Assembly (NCBI GenBank): GCA_905182645.1
Contig: CAJJCJ010000004.1
Span: 124,001-188,000, forward strand
Source of the DNA: an uncultured Sulfitobacter sp.
Lineage (GTDB): Bacteria > Pseudomonadota > Alphaproteobacteria > Rhodobacterales > Rhodobacteraceae
Direction: 5' to 3'
Length of the DNA stretch: 64,000 nucleotides
Part shown: piece after piece, positions 28,345 through 39,119 of the stretch
Position numbering within the stretch: position 1 is the first letter of the stretch
How the letters are laid out: every line of letters begins with the position of its first letter
Notes under the pieces: generated by a model
What the model saw: the letters and a program-made list of their open reading frames with translations, nothing else
Databases searched by the model: none
What the model was told of the DNA's origin: nothing
Made by a program: the position numbers and the translations under genes

Positions 28345-29442
28345 ATGACTGACACACCCAAACGCACCCCGCTCTACGATTTGCATGTCGAGCTTGGTGG
28401 GAAAATGGTAGATTTCGCTGGTTGGGAGATGCCCGTTCAATATCCAATGGGTATTATGGGCGAGCACACACAATGTCGCGAAAAAGCTGGTTTGTTCGAC
28501 GTGAGTCACATGGGTCAGGTCATTTTGCGTGGTGAAAACATCGCTGAAAAACTTGAAACTATCTGTCCTTCGGCTTTTACTAAATTGCCCGTCGGCAAAG
28601 CCCGCTACACCGTTTTCACAAATGAAAATGGCGGCATTATGGATGACTTGATCGTTACAAACGCTGGCGATCATTTTTTCTTGGTTGTTAACGCGTCAAT
28701 GCGTCGCCAGGACATCCCGCACATGGCAGCGAATCTCAATGGTATCGACGTGATCGAAATTTTTGATCGTGCTCTGGTCGCTGTTCAAGGGCCCAAGGCG
28801 GTTGACGTTGTTGGCGCACTTTGCCCCGCGGCCGTCGATATGAAATTTATGGAAACCATTGTGGCGGACATCAATGGTGCTGTGTGCCGCATTTCGCGGC
28901 TCGGTTACACGGGCGAAGATGGCTATGAAATTTCGATCCCAGACGCCGATGCAGAAGCTGTCACACGTGCCTTCTTAGTCCATGAAAATTGCGAACCTGC
29001 GGGCCTAGGCGCGCGCGACAGCTTGCGTCTCGAAGCGGGTCTTTGCCTTTATGGCAACGACATCGACAACGACACATCTCCCATCGAGGCGTCGCTAAAT
29101 TGGGCCATCCCAAAACGCCGTCGCGAAGAGGGCGGCTTTCCTGGCGCCGCACGCATTCAACGCGAGCTGGCTGAAGGCGTTGCGCGTAAACTCGTGGGCA
29201 TCAAACCCGACGGCCGCGCACCTGCCCGTCAAGGCGTTGAAGTTCAATGTGCCAATGGGCATACTATAGGTGCAATTACATCGGGTGGATTTAGCCCGAC
29301 GATTGGTGCACCTATTGCAATGGGATATGTATCGACGGCCCACAGCGCGGCGGGTGAAAAGATAAACTTGATCATTCGCGGCAAAGCCCAGCCTGCCGAA
29401 ATTGTATCGCTGCCGTTCGTGCAGCAAAACTACAAACGCTAA
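28345..29442 (+). CDS. gcvT: Aminomethyltransferase (glycine cleavage T protein)
   Basis: 365 residues from ATG 28345 with AGGAG upstream. The GcvT fold is recognised from HVELGGKMVDFAGWEMPVQY, GLFDVSHMGQ, the folate site region RLGYTGEDGYEI with its glutamate, and GLGARDSLRLEAGLCLYG. It takes the aminomethyl group from lipoyl-H protein, releasing ammonia and making methylene-tetrahydrofolate. First gene of gcvT-gcvH-gcvP. Confidence 0.94.
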   Translation: MTDTPKRTPLYDLHVELGGKMVDFAGWEMPVQYPMGIMGEHTQCREKAGLFDVSHMGQVILRGENIAEKLETICPSAFTKLPVGKARYTVFTNENGGIMDDLIVTNAGDHFFLVVNASMRRQDIPHMAANLNGIDVIEIFDRALVAVQGPKAVDVVGALCPAAVDMKFMETIVADINGAVCRISRLGYTGEDGYEISIPDADAEAVTRAFLVHENCEPAGLGARDSLRLEAGLCLYGNDIDNDTSPIEASLNWAIPKRRREEGGFPGAARIQRELAEGVARKLVGIKPDGRAPARQGVEVQCANGHTIGAITSGGFSPTIGAPIAMGYVSTAHSAAGEKINLIIRGKAQPAEIVSLPFVQQNYKR

Positions 29443-29459
29443 AATTGGAGATTTAAAAT

Positions 29460-29825
29460 ATGACCACCTACTATTCTGAAGACCACGAATGGATCACAGT
29501 CGATGGCGACATTGCCACTATTGGGATTACAAAAAACGCAGCAGAACAGCTGGGTGAAATTGTGTTTATCGAACAAAAAGAAGCCGGCGACGACTTTGCA
29601 AAGGGCGACGAAATCGGTGTGATCGAATCCGTCAAGGCGGCGTCGGAAATCTACGCGCCGATCGATGGCGAAGTGATTGAGGTAAACGGGACGCTCGAAG
29701 ACGCGCCGGGTAGCCTAAATGACAGCCCAGAGGGCGACGCTTGGATATACAAGGTCAAAGTGGCGAACGCTGCACAGCTCGAAGAGCTAATGGATCTGGA
29801 CGGATACAAAGCCCTGATTGGCTAA
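29460..29825 (+). CDS. gcvH: Glycine cleavage system H protein
   Basis: 121 residues, the usual size. The lipoyl domain shows ITKNAAEQLGEIVFIE and the lipoylation motif IGVIESVKAASEIYAPIDG, with the acceptor lysine in ESVKA at about residue 59. It shuttles the aminomethyl group between P and T proteins. 17 bp after gcvT. Confidence 0.95.
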   Translation: MTTYYSEDHEWITVDGDIATIGITKNAAEQLGEIVFIEQKEAGDDFAKGDEIGVIESVKAASEIYAPIDGEVIEVNGTLEDAPGSLNDSPEGDAWIYKVKVANAAQLEELMDLDGYKALIG

Positions 29826-29907
29826 GCTATCGCCTGACCAATTTGTCCCACGTTAGAGGCTTCAACAGTCTCAGCCGTATCGCGGAATTGACACAAGGAA
29901 ACCAGAC

Positions 29908-32760
29908 ATGTCCTTTAAGCTAACTGACTACGAAGCCTATGATTTCGCTAATCGCCGCCACATTGGCCCGTCCGTCATTGAAATGGCCGATATGCTTAAG
30001 GTGGTCGGCTTTAAGACGCTTGACGCGCTCATTGATGCAACTGTGCCACCGGCCATCCGACAAAAAGAACCGTTGGACTGGGGCCCCGCCATGACCGAGC
30101 GCGACGCGCTTTTTTACATGAAGCAGGTGGCTGTTAAGAACAAAGTACTGACGTCGCTTATTGGTCAAGGCTATCACGGAACCACGACGCCCGCGCCGAT
30201 CTTGCGCAATATTCTGGAAAATCCTGCATGGTACACTGCCTATACGCCGTATCAGCCGGAAATTTCTCAAGGCCGCCTAGAGGCGCTTTTGAACTTCCAA
30301 ACGATGGTCACGGATCTAACCGGCCTCGATATCGCGAATGCGTCGTTGCTCGATGAATCCACTGCAGCGGCTGAAGCGATGACCATGGCGAAACGGTCCA
30401 CCAAGTCAAAATCCAACGTCTTTTTCGTCGACGAAAATTGCCACCCGCAAAACATCGCGGTGATCCAGACCCGCGCTGAACCACTGGGCATCGAAGTCGT
30501 CGTTGGCGACCCGTCGTCACTGGATGCAAGCAAGGTATTTGGCGCGATTTTCCAATACCCTGGAACGCATGGCCACGTCCGTGATTTTACCGACATCATC
30601 TCAGCGCTGCATGAATACAAAGCGCTTGGAATTGTTGCAGCTGATCCACTTGCACTCGCGCTGCTCAGGAGTCCAGGCGAAATGGGTGCTGACATTGCCA
30701 TCGGCTCCACCCAACGCTTTGGTGTGCCAATGGGGTATGGCGGACCACACGCGGCCTATATGGCAACAAAAGACGCCTATAAACGTAGTATGCCAGGACG
30801 GATCATCGGTGTTTCCATCGATGCGCGCGGCAACAAAGCTTACCGGCTTTCCTTGCAAACGCGCGAGCAACACATTCGTCGGGAAAAAGCTAATTCGAAC
30901 GTCTGTACTGCGCAGGCTTTACTGGCCGTTATCGCGTCAATGTACGCAGTCTATCACGGGCCAGATGGGATCAAAGCGATCGCCCAATCCGTGCACCGCA
31001 AAACGGCACGGTTGGCTAAGGGTTTGGAAAGACTTGGTTTTGACGTCCAGCCAGAAGTCTTCTTTGACACGATTACCGTAGAGGTTGGCCCGTTGCAGGG
31101 CGTCGTGATGAATGCCGCAGTAGAGCAGGGTATTAACCTGCGTAAAGTTGGCACCACCAAGGTCGGCATCACACTGGACGAACAAACTCGCCCCGAAACT
31201 ATTGAGGCCGTTTGGGCTGCTTTTGGTGGCAACATGAAGGACGATTCCAAGGCGAACCGTGCATACCGGCTGCCCGATGATGCGTTGCGTGAAAGCACGT
31301 ATATGACCCATCCGATCTTCCATCTGAACAGGGCTGAAGCTGAGATCACCCGCTACATGCGAAGGCTGGCAGACCGCGATCTTGCACTTGATCGCTCGAT
31401 GATCCCGCTGGGGTCATGCACCATGAAGCTGAACGCGACCATTGAGATGATTCCGGTCACGTGGCCAGAATTTGGTGATCTGCATCCTTTCGTTCCAAAA
31501 AATCAGGCGCTCGGTTACCACGAGATGATCGACGACCTGAACGATAAGCTTTGCCAGATCACGGGCTATGACGCGATCAGCCAACAGCCAAATTCGGGCG
31601 CGCAGGGTGAATATGCAGGCCTTCTGACGATCCGCAACTATCACGCGGCGCGCGGCGAAGGGCATCGCAACATCTGCCTCATCCCAACCTCAGCGCATGG
31701 CACAAACCCCGCATCTGCGCAGATGGTGGGCTATAAGGTCGTGCCGATCAAAGCCGACGAAGAAGGCAATATCGACGTTACTGACTTCCGCGAAAAGGCG
31801 GAGAAGCACTCTGCCGATCTGGCGGCTTGCATGATCACCTACCCTTCAACCCACGGTGTTTTCGAGACGTCCGTTCAAGAGATTTGTCAGATTACGCATG
31901 ATCATGGTGGGCAGGTCTATATTGATGGGGCCAACATGAATGCCATGGTTGGCCTATCCCGCCCAGGCGATATTGGCGGCGACGTCAGCCACCTGAACCT
32001 GCACAAAACCTTTTGCATTCCGCACGGCGGTGGTGGCCCCGGCATGGGCCCGATTGGTGTAAAGGCACACCTAACAAAGCATCTTCCCGGACACCCCGAA
32101 TATGGAACGTCTGTTGGTCCTGTATCGGCGGCTCCGTTTGGGTCTCCTTCCATTTTACCAGTCAGCTGGGCGTATGTCTTGCTGATGGGTGGAGCGGGCC
32201 TAACCCAGGCAACCAAAGTAGCGATCCTAAATGCGAACTACATCGCTGAACGGCTCAAGGGCAGCTATAATATCCTCTACACCTCAAAAACAGGCCGAGT
32301 AGCGCACGAGTGTATTCTCGACACAAGACCATTAGATGAGGCGGGTCATGTGACCGTTGATGATATTGCCAAACGCCTTGTCGATAGCGGTTTTCACGCA
32401 CCAACTATGTCTTGGCCAGTAGCGGGAACATTGATGGTCGAGCCTACTGAATCTGAACCCAAGGCCGAGCTAGATCGTTTCTGCGATGCAATGCTATCGA
32501 TACGGGGCGAAGCGCAAGATATTATCGACGGTAAGATCCACCCCGAGAACAATCCTTTGAAAAATGCGCCGCATACGGTGCGTGATTTGGTCGGAGATTG
32601 GGACCGGCCCTATAGCCGCGAGCAGGCTTGCTTCCCTCCGGGGTCATTCAAAATTGATAAATACTGGGCTCCAGTCAATCGCGTGGACAATGCTTACGGT
32701 GACCGCAACCTCGTGTGCACTTGCCCTCCAATGTCTGACTATGCTGAGGTTGAAGAGTAA
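29908..32760 (+). CDS. gcvP: Glycine dehydrogenase (decarboxylating), P protein, single-chain form
   Basis: 950 residues, the full-length one-subunit form. The N-terminal half has [14 protein letters not shown]; the C-terminal half carries the PLP site [18 protein letters not shown] with its lysine, preceded by [13 protein letters not shown] and [12 protein letters not shown]. It decarboxylates glycine and loads the H protein. An 82-bp gap separates it from gcvH; a hairpin follows the stop. Confidence 0.95.
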   Translation: MSFKLTDYEAYDFANRRHIGPSVIEMADMLKVVGFKTLDALIDATVPPAIRQKEPLDWGPAMTERDALFYMKQVAVKNKVLTSLIGQGYHGTTTPAPILRNILENPAWYTAYTPYQPEISQGRLEALLNFQTMVTDLTGLDIANASLLDESTAAAEAMTMAKRSTKSKSNVFFVDENCHPQNIAVIQTRAEPLGIEVVVGDPSSLDASKVFGAIFQYPGTHGHVRDFTDIISALHEYKALGIVAADPLALALLRSPGEMGADIAIGSTQRFGVPMGYGGPHAAYMATKDAYKRSMPGRIIGVSIDARGNKAYRLSLQTREQHIRREKANSNVCTAQALLAVIASMYAVYHGPDGIKAIAQSVHRKTARLAKGLERLGFDVQPEVFFDTITVEVGPLQGVVMNAAVEQGINLRKVGTTKVGITLDEQTRPETIEAVWAAFGGNMKDDSKANRAYRLPDDALRESTYMTHPIFHLNRAEAEITRYMRRLADRDLALDRSMIPLGSCTMKLNATIEMIPVTWPEFGDLHPFVPKNQALGYHEMIDDLNDKLCQITGYDAISQQPNSGAQGEYAGLLTIRNYHAARGEGHRNICLIPTSAHGTNPASAQMVGYKVVPIKADEEGNIDVTDFREKAEKHSADLAACMITYPSTHGVFETSVQEICQITHDHGGQVYIDGANMNAMVGLSRPGDIGGDVSHLNLHKTFCIPHGGGGPGMGPIGVKAHLTKHLPGHPEYGTSVGPVSAAPFGSPSILPVSWAYVLLMGGAGLTQATKVAILNANYIAERLKGSYNILYTSKTGRVAHECILDTRPLDEAGHVTVDDIAKRLVDSGFHAPTMSWPVAGTLMVEPTESEPKAELDRFCDAMLSIRGEAQDIIDGKIHPENNPLKNAPHTVRDLVGDWDRPYSREQACFPPGSFKIDKYWAPVNRVDNAYGDRNLVCTCPPMSDYAEVEE

Positions 32761-32776
32761 GGCTACCCTACAGATA

Positions 32777-32802
32777 GCTGCGCCAAAGAGTCTTGGCGCA
32801 GC
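32777..32802 (+). terminator. Hairpin after gcvP
   Basis: A perfect 10-bp stem GCTGCGCCAA / TTGGCGCAGC with loop AGAGTC begins 16 bp past the gcvP stop. Only a short T run follows (GTATTT), so it may be a weak intrinsic terminator for the gcv operon. The next 140 bp hold nothing recognisable. Confidence 0.6.
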
Positions 32803-32944
32803 CCGTATTTGAGGTCGGTTCAGGAGGGGACAGGATCCTTGGGTCTATCGGGAAATCCTCGCGTTTGGGTGAGACAGCTGAATTATGTTGGATACGGGCA
32901 CTTCTACTTGAAGGCGCGCCACAGAATCTGACAATTGATTTCAA

Positions 32945-33053
32945 AGGACCAGTTCGCCAACAGCGTGATCGAAGATATGTTACATGCAAAGATGTCCGTG
33001 AGCAAAATAACGGCTACGCTCGGCAGGCATGTGTCAACGATCTATCGAGACCT
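32945..33053 (+). mobile_element. IS30-family transposase remnant (helix-turn-helix region)
   Basis: About 31 codons read NSVIEDMLHAKMSVS then KITATLGRHVSTIYRD, which is the N-terminal DNA-binding segment of IS30-type transposases (STIYRE signature). It begins without a start and ends exactly where sequence of the thioredoxin-like gene resumes on the other strand (33052/33053). No DDE domain or terminal inverted repeats remain nearby. It reads as the scar of an insertion followed by deletion. Confidence 0.65.
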
Positions 33054-33340
33054 TGATTGAACCGTAGCTTGTCGAATGTATTGACCTCGAAACCTTCAAA
33101 CACAGTCTGAATGACCGCAAAGCTGAACCCTTTGTCCTTCAAATTATCGTAAAGGTATTTGAGCGTCGGAAAACCGCGCGAATGACACCCGGGGCACCAA
33201 TGTTGAAAGCAATAAATGATCTTATATCTATCGCCGAGGTCAGCCAATTGAAGTGGCTTTTCCATGGGTTCGCCATTGCCATCAATCCAAGTACCTACAC
33301 GCAGTTCGTGAGCTGGGCCGTTAAGGGAACCAAATTGCAT
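33014..33340 (-). pseudogene. Thioredoxin-like (redoxin/TlpA-type) protein, truncated by the IS scar
   Basis: Starts at ATG 33340 with AGGAG eight bases upstream. The redox motif is YCFQHWCPGCHSRGFP with the CPGC pair at about residues 53-56, followed by TLKYLYDNLKDKGFSFAV. Family similarity stops after NTFDKLRFNQ at 33053; the last 13 codons (to 33014) come from the IS30 fragment read backwards. The C-terminal half of the thioredoxin fold with the cis-proline is missing, so the product is probably non-functional. Confidence 0.75.
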
Positions 33341-33422
33341 ACCGTCTCCTTTCATCAGGCGATTGCCTGAATCCATTGCTTCGGATTTGCCCCCCGCAGC
33401 ACGCGGAGGGCCAATTGTTCAG

Positions 33423-33929
33423 TTATTCGGCAGCTTCGCGCCGTGGCAGCACCCAGTGGGGACGCACAAAGTGGCAGGTGTAGCCATTTGGTCGTTTTTC
33501 CAGATAATCCTGATGCTCCAGTTCGGCTTCCCAGAAATCACTTGCCGCTTCCACTTGTGTCACCACCTTGCCGGGCCAAAGGCCAGAGGCATCAACATCG
33601 GCAATCGTGTTCAATGCCTCATCAAGCTGCGCATCATCAGCGTAATAGATGGCCGACTTGTAGGACGTGCCGCGATCATTGCCCTGACGCAGTGGCGTCG
33701 AAGGGTCGTGGATCTGGAAGAAGAACTCCAACAATGTGCGATAGTTGGTTTTCGCAGGGTCAAAGTTAATCTCGATCCCTTCTGCGTGGGTGCCATGATT
33801 GCCGTATGTGGCAAACTTCACGTCACCGCCAGTATAGCCAACTCGCGTGGATACAACGCCCGGAAGCCTGCGGATCAGGTCCTGCATGCCCCAGAAACAC
33901 CCACCGGCGAAAATTGCACGTTCTGTCAT
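33423..33929 (-). CDS. msrA: Peptide methionine-S-sulfoxide reductase MsrA
   Basis: 168 residues from ATG 33929, which overlaps the msrB stop (TAATG). The catalytic motif AGGCFWGMQ is at the N-terminus (C10), followed by [15 protein letters not shown], and [19 protein letters not shown] at the end holds the resolving-cysteine region. It repairs oxidised methionine (S form). No signal peptide, so cytoplasmic. Forms a pair with msrB. Confidence 0.94.
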   Translation of the reverse strand: MTERAIFAGGCFWGMQDLIRRLPGVVSTRVGYTGGDVKFATYGNHGTHAEGIEINFDPAKTNYRTLLEFFFQIHDPSTPLRQGNDRGTSYKSAIYYADDAQLDEALNTIADVDASGLWPGKVVTQVEAASDFWEAELEHQDYLEKRPNGYTCHFVRPHWVLPRREAAE

Positions 33930-34372
33930 TATATGTCCTCCACTTGATTGATAAGATCGCTGTAACCCTCGCCATTCATTGCGTCGCGGTGAATGAACCG
34001 CAGACTGGCGGAATTGATACAATAGCGCAGACCACCTTTGTCGCGCGGCCCGTCGGTAAACACATGCCCCAGATGGCTGTCACCATGCTTGGAACGCACT
34101 TCGGTCCGCAGCATGCCGTGGCCAGCATCGCTATGCTCAGTCACATGCTCGGTCACGATAGGTTTGGTAAAGCTAGGCCAGCCGCAACCGGACTCGAACT
34201 TGTCAGACGACGCAAACAGTGGTTCGCCCGAAACGATATCGACATAAATACCCGGCTCTTGGTTGTTTGTCAGTGGACCCGTCCCCGCCCGCTCTGTGCC
34301 GCTTTGCTGCGTTACGCGAAATTGCTCTGGTGTCAGTCTGTCCAAAGCATCTTGAGTTTTTGCATATTTCAT
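33929..34372 (-). CDS. msrB: Peptide methionine-R-sulfoxide reductase MsrB
   Basis: 147 residues. The MsrB domain shows [31 protein letters not shown] and the catalytic [11 protein letters not shown]. The CxxC pairs that bind structural zinc in many MsrB proteins are absent, so this is the zinc-free type. It reduces the R form of methionine sulfoxide. Translationally coupled to msrA. Confidence 0.94.
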   Translation of the reverse strand: MKYAKTQDALDRLTPEQFRVTQQSGTERAGTGPLTNNQEPGIYVDIVSGEPLFASSDKFESGCGWPSFTKPIVTEHVTEHSDAGHGMLRTEVRSKHGDSHLGHVFTDGPRDKGGLRYCINSASLRFIHRDAMNGEGYSDLINQVEDI

Positions 34373-34481
34373 ATCGCCGCTCCTCTGATCTGTTCTTCAA
34401 TGAAACAGAGATAGCAATGATGTCGCGGGATTCCCAATAGCCTACGTCTATTATTTCCATGCCCAGTGGTAAGACCACCTT

Positions 34482-34652
34482 TTATCCGAAGAAAGGTTCA
34501 TCAGTCAAAACAAAGCTGTCTAGTGTCAGATCCCCGACAGATGTGTTCAAAAGCGTGAGCGTATCGCCATCGCCAAAATCAAAGACAGAGTCTGCGCCAA
34601 CTTGGCTCAGCTCTGACAACTTGAAATAGTTGATCGAACGCGTGATCCAGAT
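34482..34652 (-). pseudogene. C-terminal fragment of an RTX/hemolysin-type secreted protein
   Basis: A frame without a start encodes FKLSELSQVGADSVF, then DFGDGDTLTLLN, and ends VLTDEPFFG-stop (34482-34484). This is the DFGxGDTLTLxN ending typical of calcium-binding RTX proteins exported by type I secretion. Nothing else of such a protein is present. The fragment directly follows the aminopeptidase stop in the same frame, probably by chance. Likely a relic of a larger gene. Confidence 0.55.
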
Positions 34653-35900
34653 TTAATTTTCAACCGCATCAAACGCCCATTCACCGCCCCGCATCACGGG
34701 GACGATCTCGCCGGTCAATGTGATCCCGTCGATATCCACCTCATCGGACCCCATCATCCAATCCACGTGAATAATCGACTGATTGCCGCCTTTTTGCTGC
34801 AACTCTTCTGGCGACAGCTCTGATCCGCCTTCAATCGTATCAGCGTAACACTGTCCAAGCGCGATATGGCACGATGCATTCTCATCAAACAGCGTGTTAT
34901 AAAACAGCACGCCTGACTGGCTGATTGGGCTGGAATGCGGAACCAAAGCGACCTCGCCGATCCTGCTCGATCCATCATCTGTCTTCAACAAGGCGCGCAA
35001 TTGCTCTTGCCCCTTTGACGCCGTGGCATCGACGATCTTACCTGCCTCGAACCGCACCGAGATATCCTCAATCACGCTGCCTTGATGCGCGAGCGGCTTG
35101 GTCGCCGTTACCGTCCCATCGACCTTATAGGCATGCGGACAGGTGAATACCTCTTCAGTCGGGATGTTCGGCTGACAGACGATGCCATTAAGCGCAGGCG
35201 ACGCCCCGCCCTTCCAAATATGTCCTTCGGCCAACCCAAGCCGCAAATCCGTGCCCGGACCAGTATATTGCAACGCATCAAACCCTTGGTCGTTCAGCCA
35301 GTCAATCCGCGTCCTTAGCTCGGCAGTATGATTTGCCCAGTTCTGCACAGGGTCATCCCCACCAATACGCGACGCGTCATAAATCGCGTCCATCAGCTTG
35401 GCTTGCGCTTCTGCAACTGGCAGATCAGGGTAAACCTGCGCAGCCCACCCTTCGGTCGGGTAGGCAATGATATTCCAGTTCACAGCAAACCCGACAATCG
35501 GGGTCATTGCAGGCTTAGATGCAATCGATGTGGCCTTGCCAACGCGGGCGACCAGCTTGGGGTCAACCTCGGCTAACAGCATCGGGTCATCACCGGTAAT
35601 CGCCATGCGGGCGGCCCCATCTGAAAACGCCTTGCCCATGCCTTCAAACAACCACGCAGGGGCGGCGTCAAAGCTGGCATCAGCGCCATGCTCATACCGC
35701 GCCTTGGTTATCTCGCCGTCATTGAACATCGGGGTCACCAGCGACGCGCCAGCCTTATACGCATGCACGACAATACGGCGGACCAACGGCAATGCCTCAA
35801 TGGGAGCCGAGATAACCAGCTCTTGGCCCTGCGCCAAATTTACGCCCGTGCGGACAGCAACTTCGGCCAATCGGTCAAGCTTAATGGGATCAATTGTCAT
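34653..35900 (-). CDS. M29-family aminopeptidase
   Basis: 415 residues from ATG 35900, with AGGAG seven bases upstream. Motifs of the AmpS/PepS group are present: GPGTDLRLGLAEGHIWKGG, NIPTEEVFTCP with a metal glutamate, GEVALVPHSSPIS with E and H, and SIIHVDWMMGS with H and D near the C-terminus. These residues bind the two metal ions. The enzyme trims N-terminal residues from peptides in the cytoplasm. Confidence 0.88.
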   Translation of the reverse strand: MTIDPIKLDRLAEVAVRTGVNLAQGQELVISAPIEALPLVRRIVVHAYKAGASLVTPMFNDGEITKARYEHGADASFDAAPAWLFEGMGKAFSDGAARMAITGDDPMLLAEVDPKLVARVGKATSIASKPAMTPIVGFAVNWNIIAYPTEGWAAQVYPDLPVAEAQAKLMDAIYDASRIGGDDPVQNWANHTAELRTRIDWLNDQGFDALQYTGPGTDLRLGLAEGHIWKGGASPALNGIVCQPNIPTEEVFTCPHAYKVDGTVTATKPLAHQGSVIEDISVRFEAGKIVDATASKGQEQLRALLKTDDGSSRIGEVALVPHSSPISQSGVLFYNTLFDENASCHIALGQCYADTIEGGSELSPEELQQKGGNQSIIHVDWMMGSDEVDIDGITLTGEIVPVMRGGEWAFDAVEN

Positions 35901-36023
35901 AGGGTTGCTCCTGTTCATATTTGGCACGAACCTACGCCGATGTATGGCGGCGTCAACCAGCCCTTGAATAAGATCAAAAAGAGAACAAATATGAGTTAAC
36001 CCCTGTTTAAGGATTCCCCGCCC

Positions 36024-38237
36024 ATGGCCTATGCTCATTCCGACAAGCGCGAGATCGACGCTTTGCAGTTCATGGCCAACCCTGCGCCAGATGTGCAGAA
36101 CCGCGAAAAACTGGAAGGCGGCAAAGCGTTCGTTCTGCATACGGAATTTGAACCCGCTGGCGACCAACCTACTGCAATCAAAGAACTTTCAGAGGGGCTG
36201 CGCAACGGCGAACGCGATCAAGTCCTGCTTGGGGCCACGGGAACCGGCAAAACATTCACCATGGCGAAAATGATCGAGGAAACGCAGCGCCCAGCGATTA
36301 TCCTTGCACCAAACAAAACCCTCGCCGCCCAACTTTACGGCGAATTCAAAGGGTTTTTCCCTGACAACGCCGTCGAATATTTTGTTTCCTTCTACGACTA
36401 CTACCAACCCGAAGCCTACGTCGCGCGGTCCGACACCTTCATCGAAAAAGAATCCCAGATCAACGAACAGATCGACCGGATGCGCCACTCTGCGACCCGC
36501 GCCCTGCTCGAGCGGGACGACGTGATCATCGTGGCCTCAGTGTCGTGCATTTATGGCATCGGGTCGGTCGAAACCTACGGGGCCATGACCCAAGACCTCC
36601 ACGTCGGCAAAACCTACGACCAACGCCAAATCATCGCAGACCTCGTCGCCCAGCAATACAAACGCAACGACGCAGGGTTCCAGCGCGGCTGCTTTCGAGT
36701 GCGCGGCGACAACCTAGAAGTCTGGCCGGCCCATTTAGACGACCGCGCATGGTCGCTGTCATTCTTTGGCGAAGAACTTGAATCCATCACCGAATACGAC
36801 CCGCTGACCGGGCAGAAAACCGACAAATTTGACAAGGTCCGCATCTATGCCAACTCGCACTACGTGACCCCAAAACCAACCATGATGCAGGCCATGATTG
36901 GCATCAAAAAAGAACTGCGCATGCGGCTCGACCAATTGGTTGGCGAAGGCAAATTATTAGAGGCACAACGGCTAGAGCAACGCTGCAATTTCGACCTCGA
37001 AATGTTAGAGGCAACTGGCGTCTGCAACGGGATCGAAAACTATTCACGCTACCTCACAGGCCGCGCCCCCGGCGAACCGCCCCCCACACTTTTCGAATTC
37101 ATCCCTGACAACGCCATCGTTTTCGCAGACGAATCCCATGTGTCCATCCCTCAAATCGGCGGCATGTATAAGGGCGACTATAGACGCAAAGTGACGCTGG
37201 CTGAACACGGTTTCCGGCTGCCATCTTGCATGGACAATCGGCCCCTGAAATTCGAAGAATGGGACGCTATGCGCCCGCAATCGGTATTTGTATCCGCGAC
37301 CCCTGCGAAATGGGAAATGGAACAAACCGGCGGCGTGTTCACCGAACAAATCATCCGGCCCACTGGACTGCTTGACCCTATGATCGAAATCCGGCCCGTG
37401 ACAACCCAAGTCGACGACCTGCTAGACGAGGTCCGGAAAATGACCGCACTGGGCATGCGCACACTTGTCACGACCCTGACTAAACGGATGTCCGAAGATC
37501 TGACCGAATACATGCACGAACAGGGCATCCGCGTGCGCTATATGCACTCCGATATCGACACGATTGAACGGATCGAAATCCTGCGCGATCTGAGGCTTGG
37601 TGCGTTTGACATCCTCATCGGGATCAACCTGCTGCGCGAAGGTCTCGACATCCCCGAATGCGGATTGGTGGCCATTCTGGACGCCGACAAAGAGGGCTTT
37701 TTGCGCTCTGAAACCTCCCTCGTGCAGACCATCGGCCGCGCCGCGCGTAACGCTGATGGGCGCGTCATCATGTACGCCGACCGGATCACCGGATCAATGG
37801 AACGGGCAATGGACGAGACCGAGCGGCGGCGCAAACGCCAGCACGCCTATAACCTTGAACATGGGATCACACCAACGACCGTGAAAAAGAACGTCGAGGA
37901 TATCCTCGCAGGTCTTTACAAAGGTGACACTGACCAGTCCCGCATTACCGCAAAAATCGGCAAAGGTCTTGGCGGTGGCAACATCAAAACCGTTCTTGAG
38001 GGGATGCGTAAAGACATGCGCAAGGCCGCTGAGAACCTAGAATTCGAAGAAGCCGCGCGTCTGCGCGATGAAGTCAAACGACTCGAAGCCGTCGAACTCA
38101 CAATCGCCGACGACCCCATGGCCCACCAATACGAAGTCGACAAAGCAGTTGAAGACAGCAAAGTTAAATCAGGCCGCAGCACCGGAGGCCGAGGCGGCAC
38201 CCGTGGCGGAAAATCGCGGTATGGGGGTAAGAAGTAA
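36024..38237 (+). CDS. uvrB: Excinuclease ABC subunit B
   Basis: 737 residues. The helicase-like core has Walker [13 protein letters not shown], the damage-binding beta-hairpin region [30 protein letters not shown], and motif [13 protein letters not shown]-terminal UVR domain ([16 protein letters not shown]) contacts UvrC. A Gly/Arg/Lys-rich tail ([19 protein letters not shown]) is long, as in other Rhodobacterales. It verifies DNA lesions in nucleotide excision repair. 275 bp to the next gene hold nothing convincing. Confidence 0.95.
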   Translation: MAYAHSDKREIDALQFMANPAPDVQNREKLEGGKAFVLHTEFEPAGDQPTAIKELSEGLRNGERDQVLLGATGTGKTFTMAKMIEETQRPAIILAPNKTLAAQLYGEFKGFFPDNAVEYFVSFYDYYQPEAYVARSDTFIEKESQINEQIDRMRHSATRALLERDDVIIVASVSCIYGIGSVETYGAMTQDLHVGKTYDQRQIIADLVAQQYKRNDAGFQRGCFRVRGDNLEVWPAHLDDRAWSLSFFGEELESITEYDPLTGQKTDKFDKVRIYANSHYVTPKPTMMQAMIGIKKELRMRLDQLVGEGKLLEAQRLEQRCNFDLEMLEATGVCNGIENYSRYLTGRAPGEPPPTLFEFIPDNAIVFADESHVSIPQIGGMYKGDYRRKVTLAEHGFRLPSCMDNRPLKFEEWDAMRPQSVFVSATPAKWEMEQTGGVFTEQIIRPTGLLDPMIEIRPVTTQVDDLLDEVRKMTALGMRTLVTTLTKRMSEDLTEYMHEQGIRVRYMHSDIDTIERIEILRDLRLGAFDILIGINLLREGLDIPECGLVAILDADKEGFLRSETSLVQTIGRAARNADGRVIMYADRITGSMERAMDETERRRKRQHAYNLEHGITPTTVKKNVEDILAGLYKGDTDQSRITAKIGKGLGGGNIKTVLEGMRKDMRKAAENLEFEEAARLRDEVKRLEAVELTIADDPMAHQYEVDKAVEDSKVKSGRSTGGRGGTRGGKSRYGGKK

Positions 38238-38512
38238 TCAACATTCGATTGTGCAAGCTGATGTAGTCTACTATTTTGACGGGCTTCAGCGGCGTAGGAC
38301 TCTCAAATTAACGTTAGCATGAAGATAACACAGTTCACGTTGATAATGCGGGGTTTGACAGCGATAAATTAGATACCGTCCTGCTTGCCAAGCCGCGTCC
38401 AACCTCCCCCAAAGGGTGCGTTTGCAACGTTAGCCACCCAACACACGGCCCACTTCTTGCACGTATTTGCCAACCAAAATCGACACCTGCGCCCACCAGG
38501 TCGGCCGCGGCC

Positions 38513-39028
38513 CTAGCGTTTTGCCCAAACAACATTCCCGCCCTTCCATGTGCCACGCATCATGCGGCCTTTAGTTTTCACAAGCGGGAACTGCACAGAC
38601 CAATCGCGGAAGCGGTCGTTGCTGACGACCTTCAGCCCGTTGTCTTGGGCCAGATCAAGGATAACCTCGTCGGCCACCACACCCTTGTGCACCACATAGA
38701 TATGCGCAGCTGGCAACCCAATCAGCGTGGCCATCGCGTTGCCGTGCAGGTACCTTCCCATAAGGCGATACCCAACGCTGGAGTCAAACACGACGATAGG
38801 GGTCAAGTCCAAATCAGTGATTCTATTTATCACACCCGTCAAAACTTGCAGTGATGGGTCGCCGCCCCAATGCATCACGTTTGATCCATCCACGATAATC
38901 GCATTGGGCGGAACGGCGGCGGCTTCTGGCTGCACCTGATTACGGGTACGCAGGACCAGCACGACGTAAACGAGAGCCAAGCCAATGACGCCAGCGATCA
39001 ACAATAGTGCGTCAGAAATCTGTTCCAT
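38513..39028 (-). CDS. Membrane-anchored NYN-domain (Zc3h12a-like) ribonuclease
   Basis: 171 residues from ATG 39028. One N-terminal membrane span (ALLLIAGVIGLALVYVVLV) precedes a PIN/NYN nuclease domain with acidic residues at IIVDGSNVMHW, VADEVILDLAQDNG and VVSNDRFRDW. These positions match the RNase_Zc3h12a family. It may cleave RNA near the membrane; no target is known. Convergence with uvrB and separation from tauC by a strong terminator suggest a single-gene unit. Confidence 0.78.
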   Translation of the reverse strand: MEQISDALLLIAGVIGLALVYVVLVLRTRNQVQPEAAAVPPNAIIVDGSNVMHWGGDPSLQVLTGVINRITDLDLTPIVVFDSSVGYRLMGRYLHGNAMATLIGLPAAHIYVVHKGVVADEVILDLAQDNGLKVVSNDRFRDWSVQFPLVKTKGRMMRGTWKGGNVVWAKR

Positions 39029-39064
39029 CACTCTGATTTAGCTCACCTAATAGTTGTGCTCAAG

Positions 39065-39095
39065 GCACAAAAAAGGCGGGGAAATGCCCCGCCTT
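39065..39095 (-). terminator. Intrinsic terminator of tauABC
   Basis: A 9-bp GC-rich stem (AAGGCGGGG at 39073-39081 and CCCCGCCTT at 39087-39095, loop AAATG). On the minus strand it is followed by a run of six T residues. It lies 25 bp past the tauC stop. Confidence 0.85.
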
Positions 39096-39119
39096 CTTCA
39101 AAACTAATTTAGGTCGGAA

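Noticed and set aside
38430..38516. Peptide tail WWAQVSILVGKYVQEVGRVLGG on the minus strand just after the NYN nuclease gene, possibly a frameshifted extension.
   Set aside because: Protein-like but too short to assign, and the nuclease ends cleanly at its own stop; no family match known to me.
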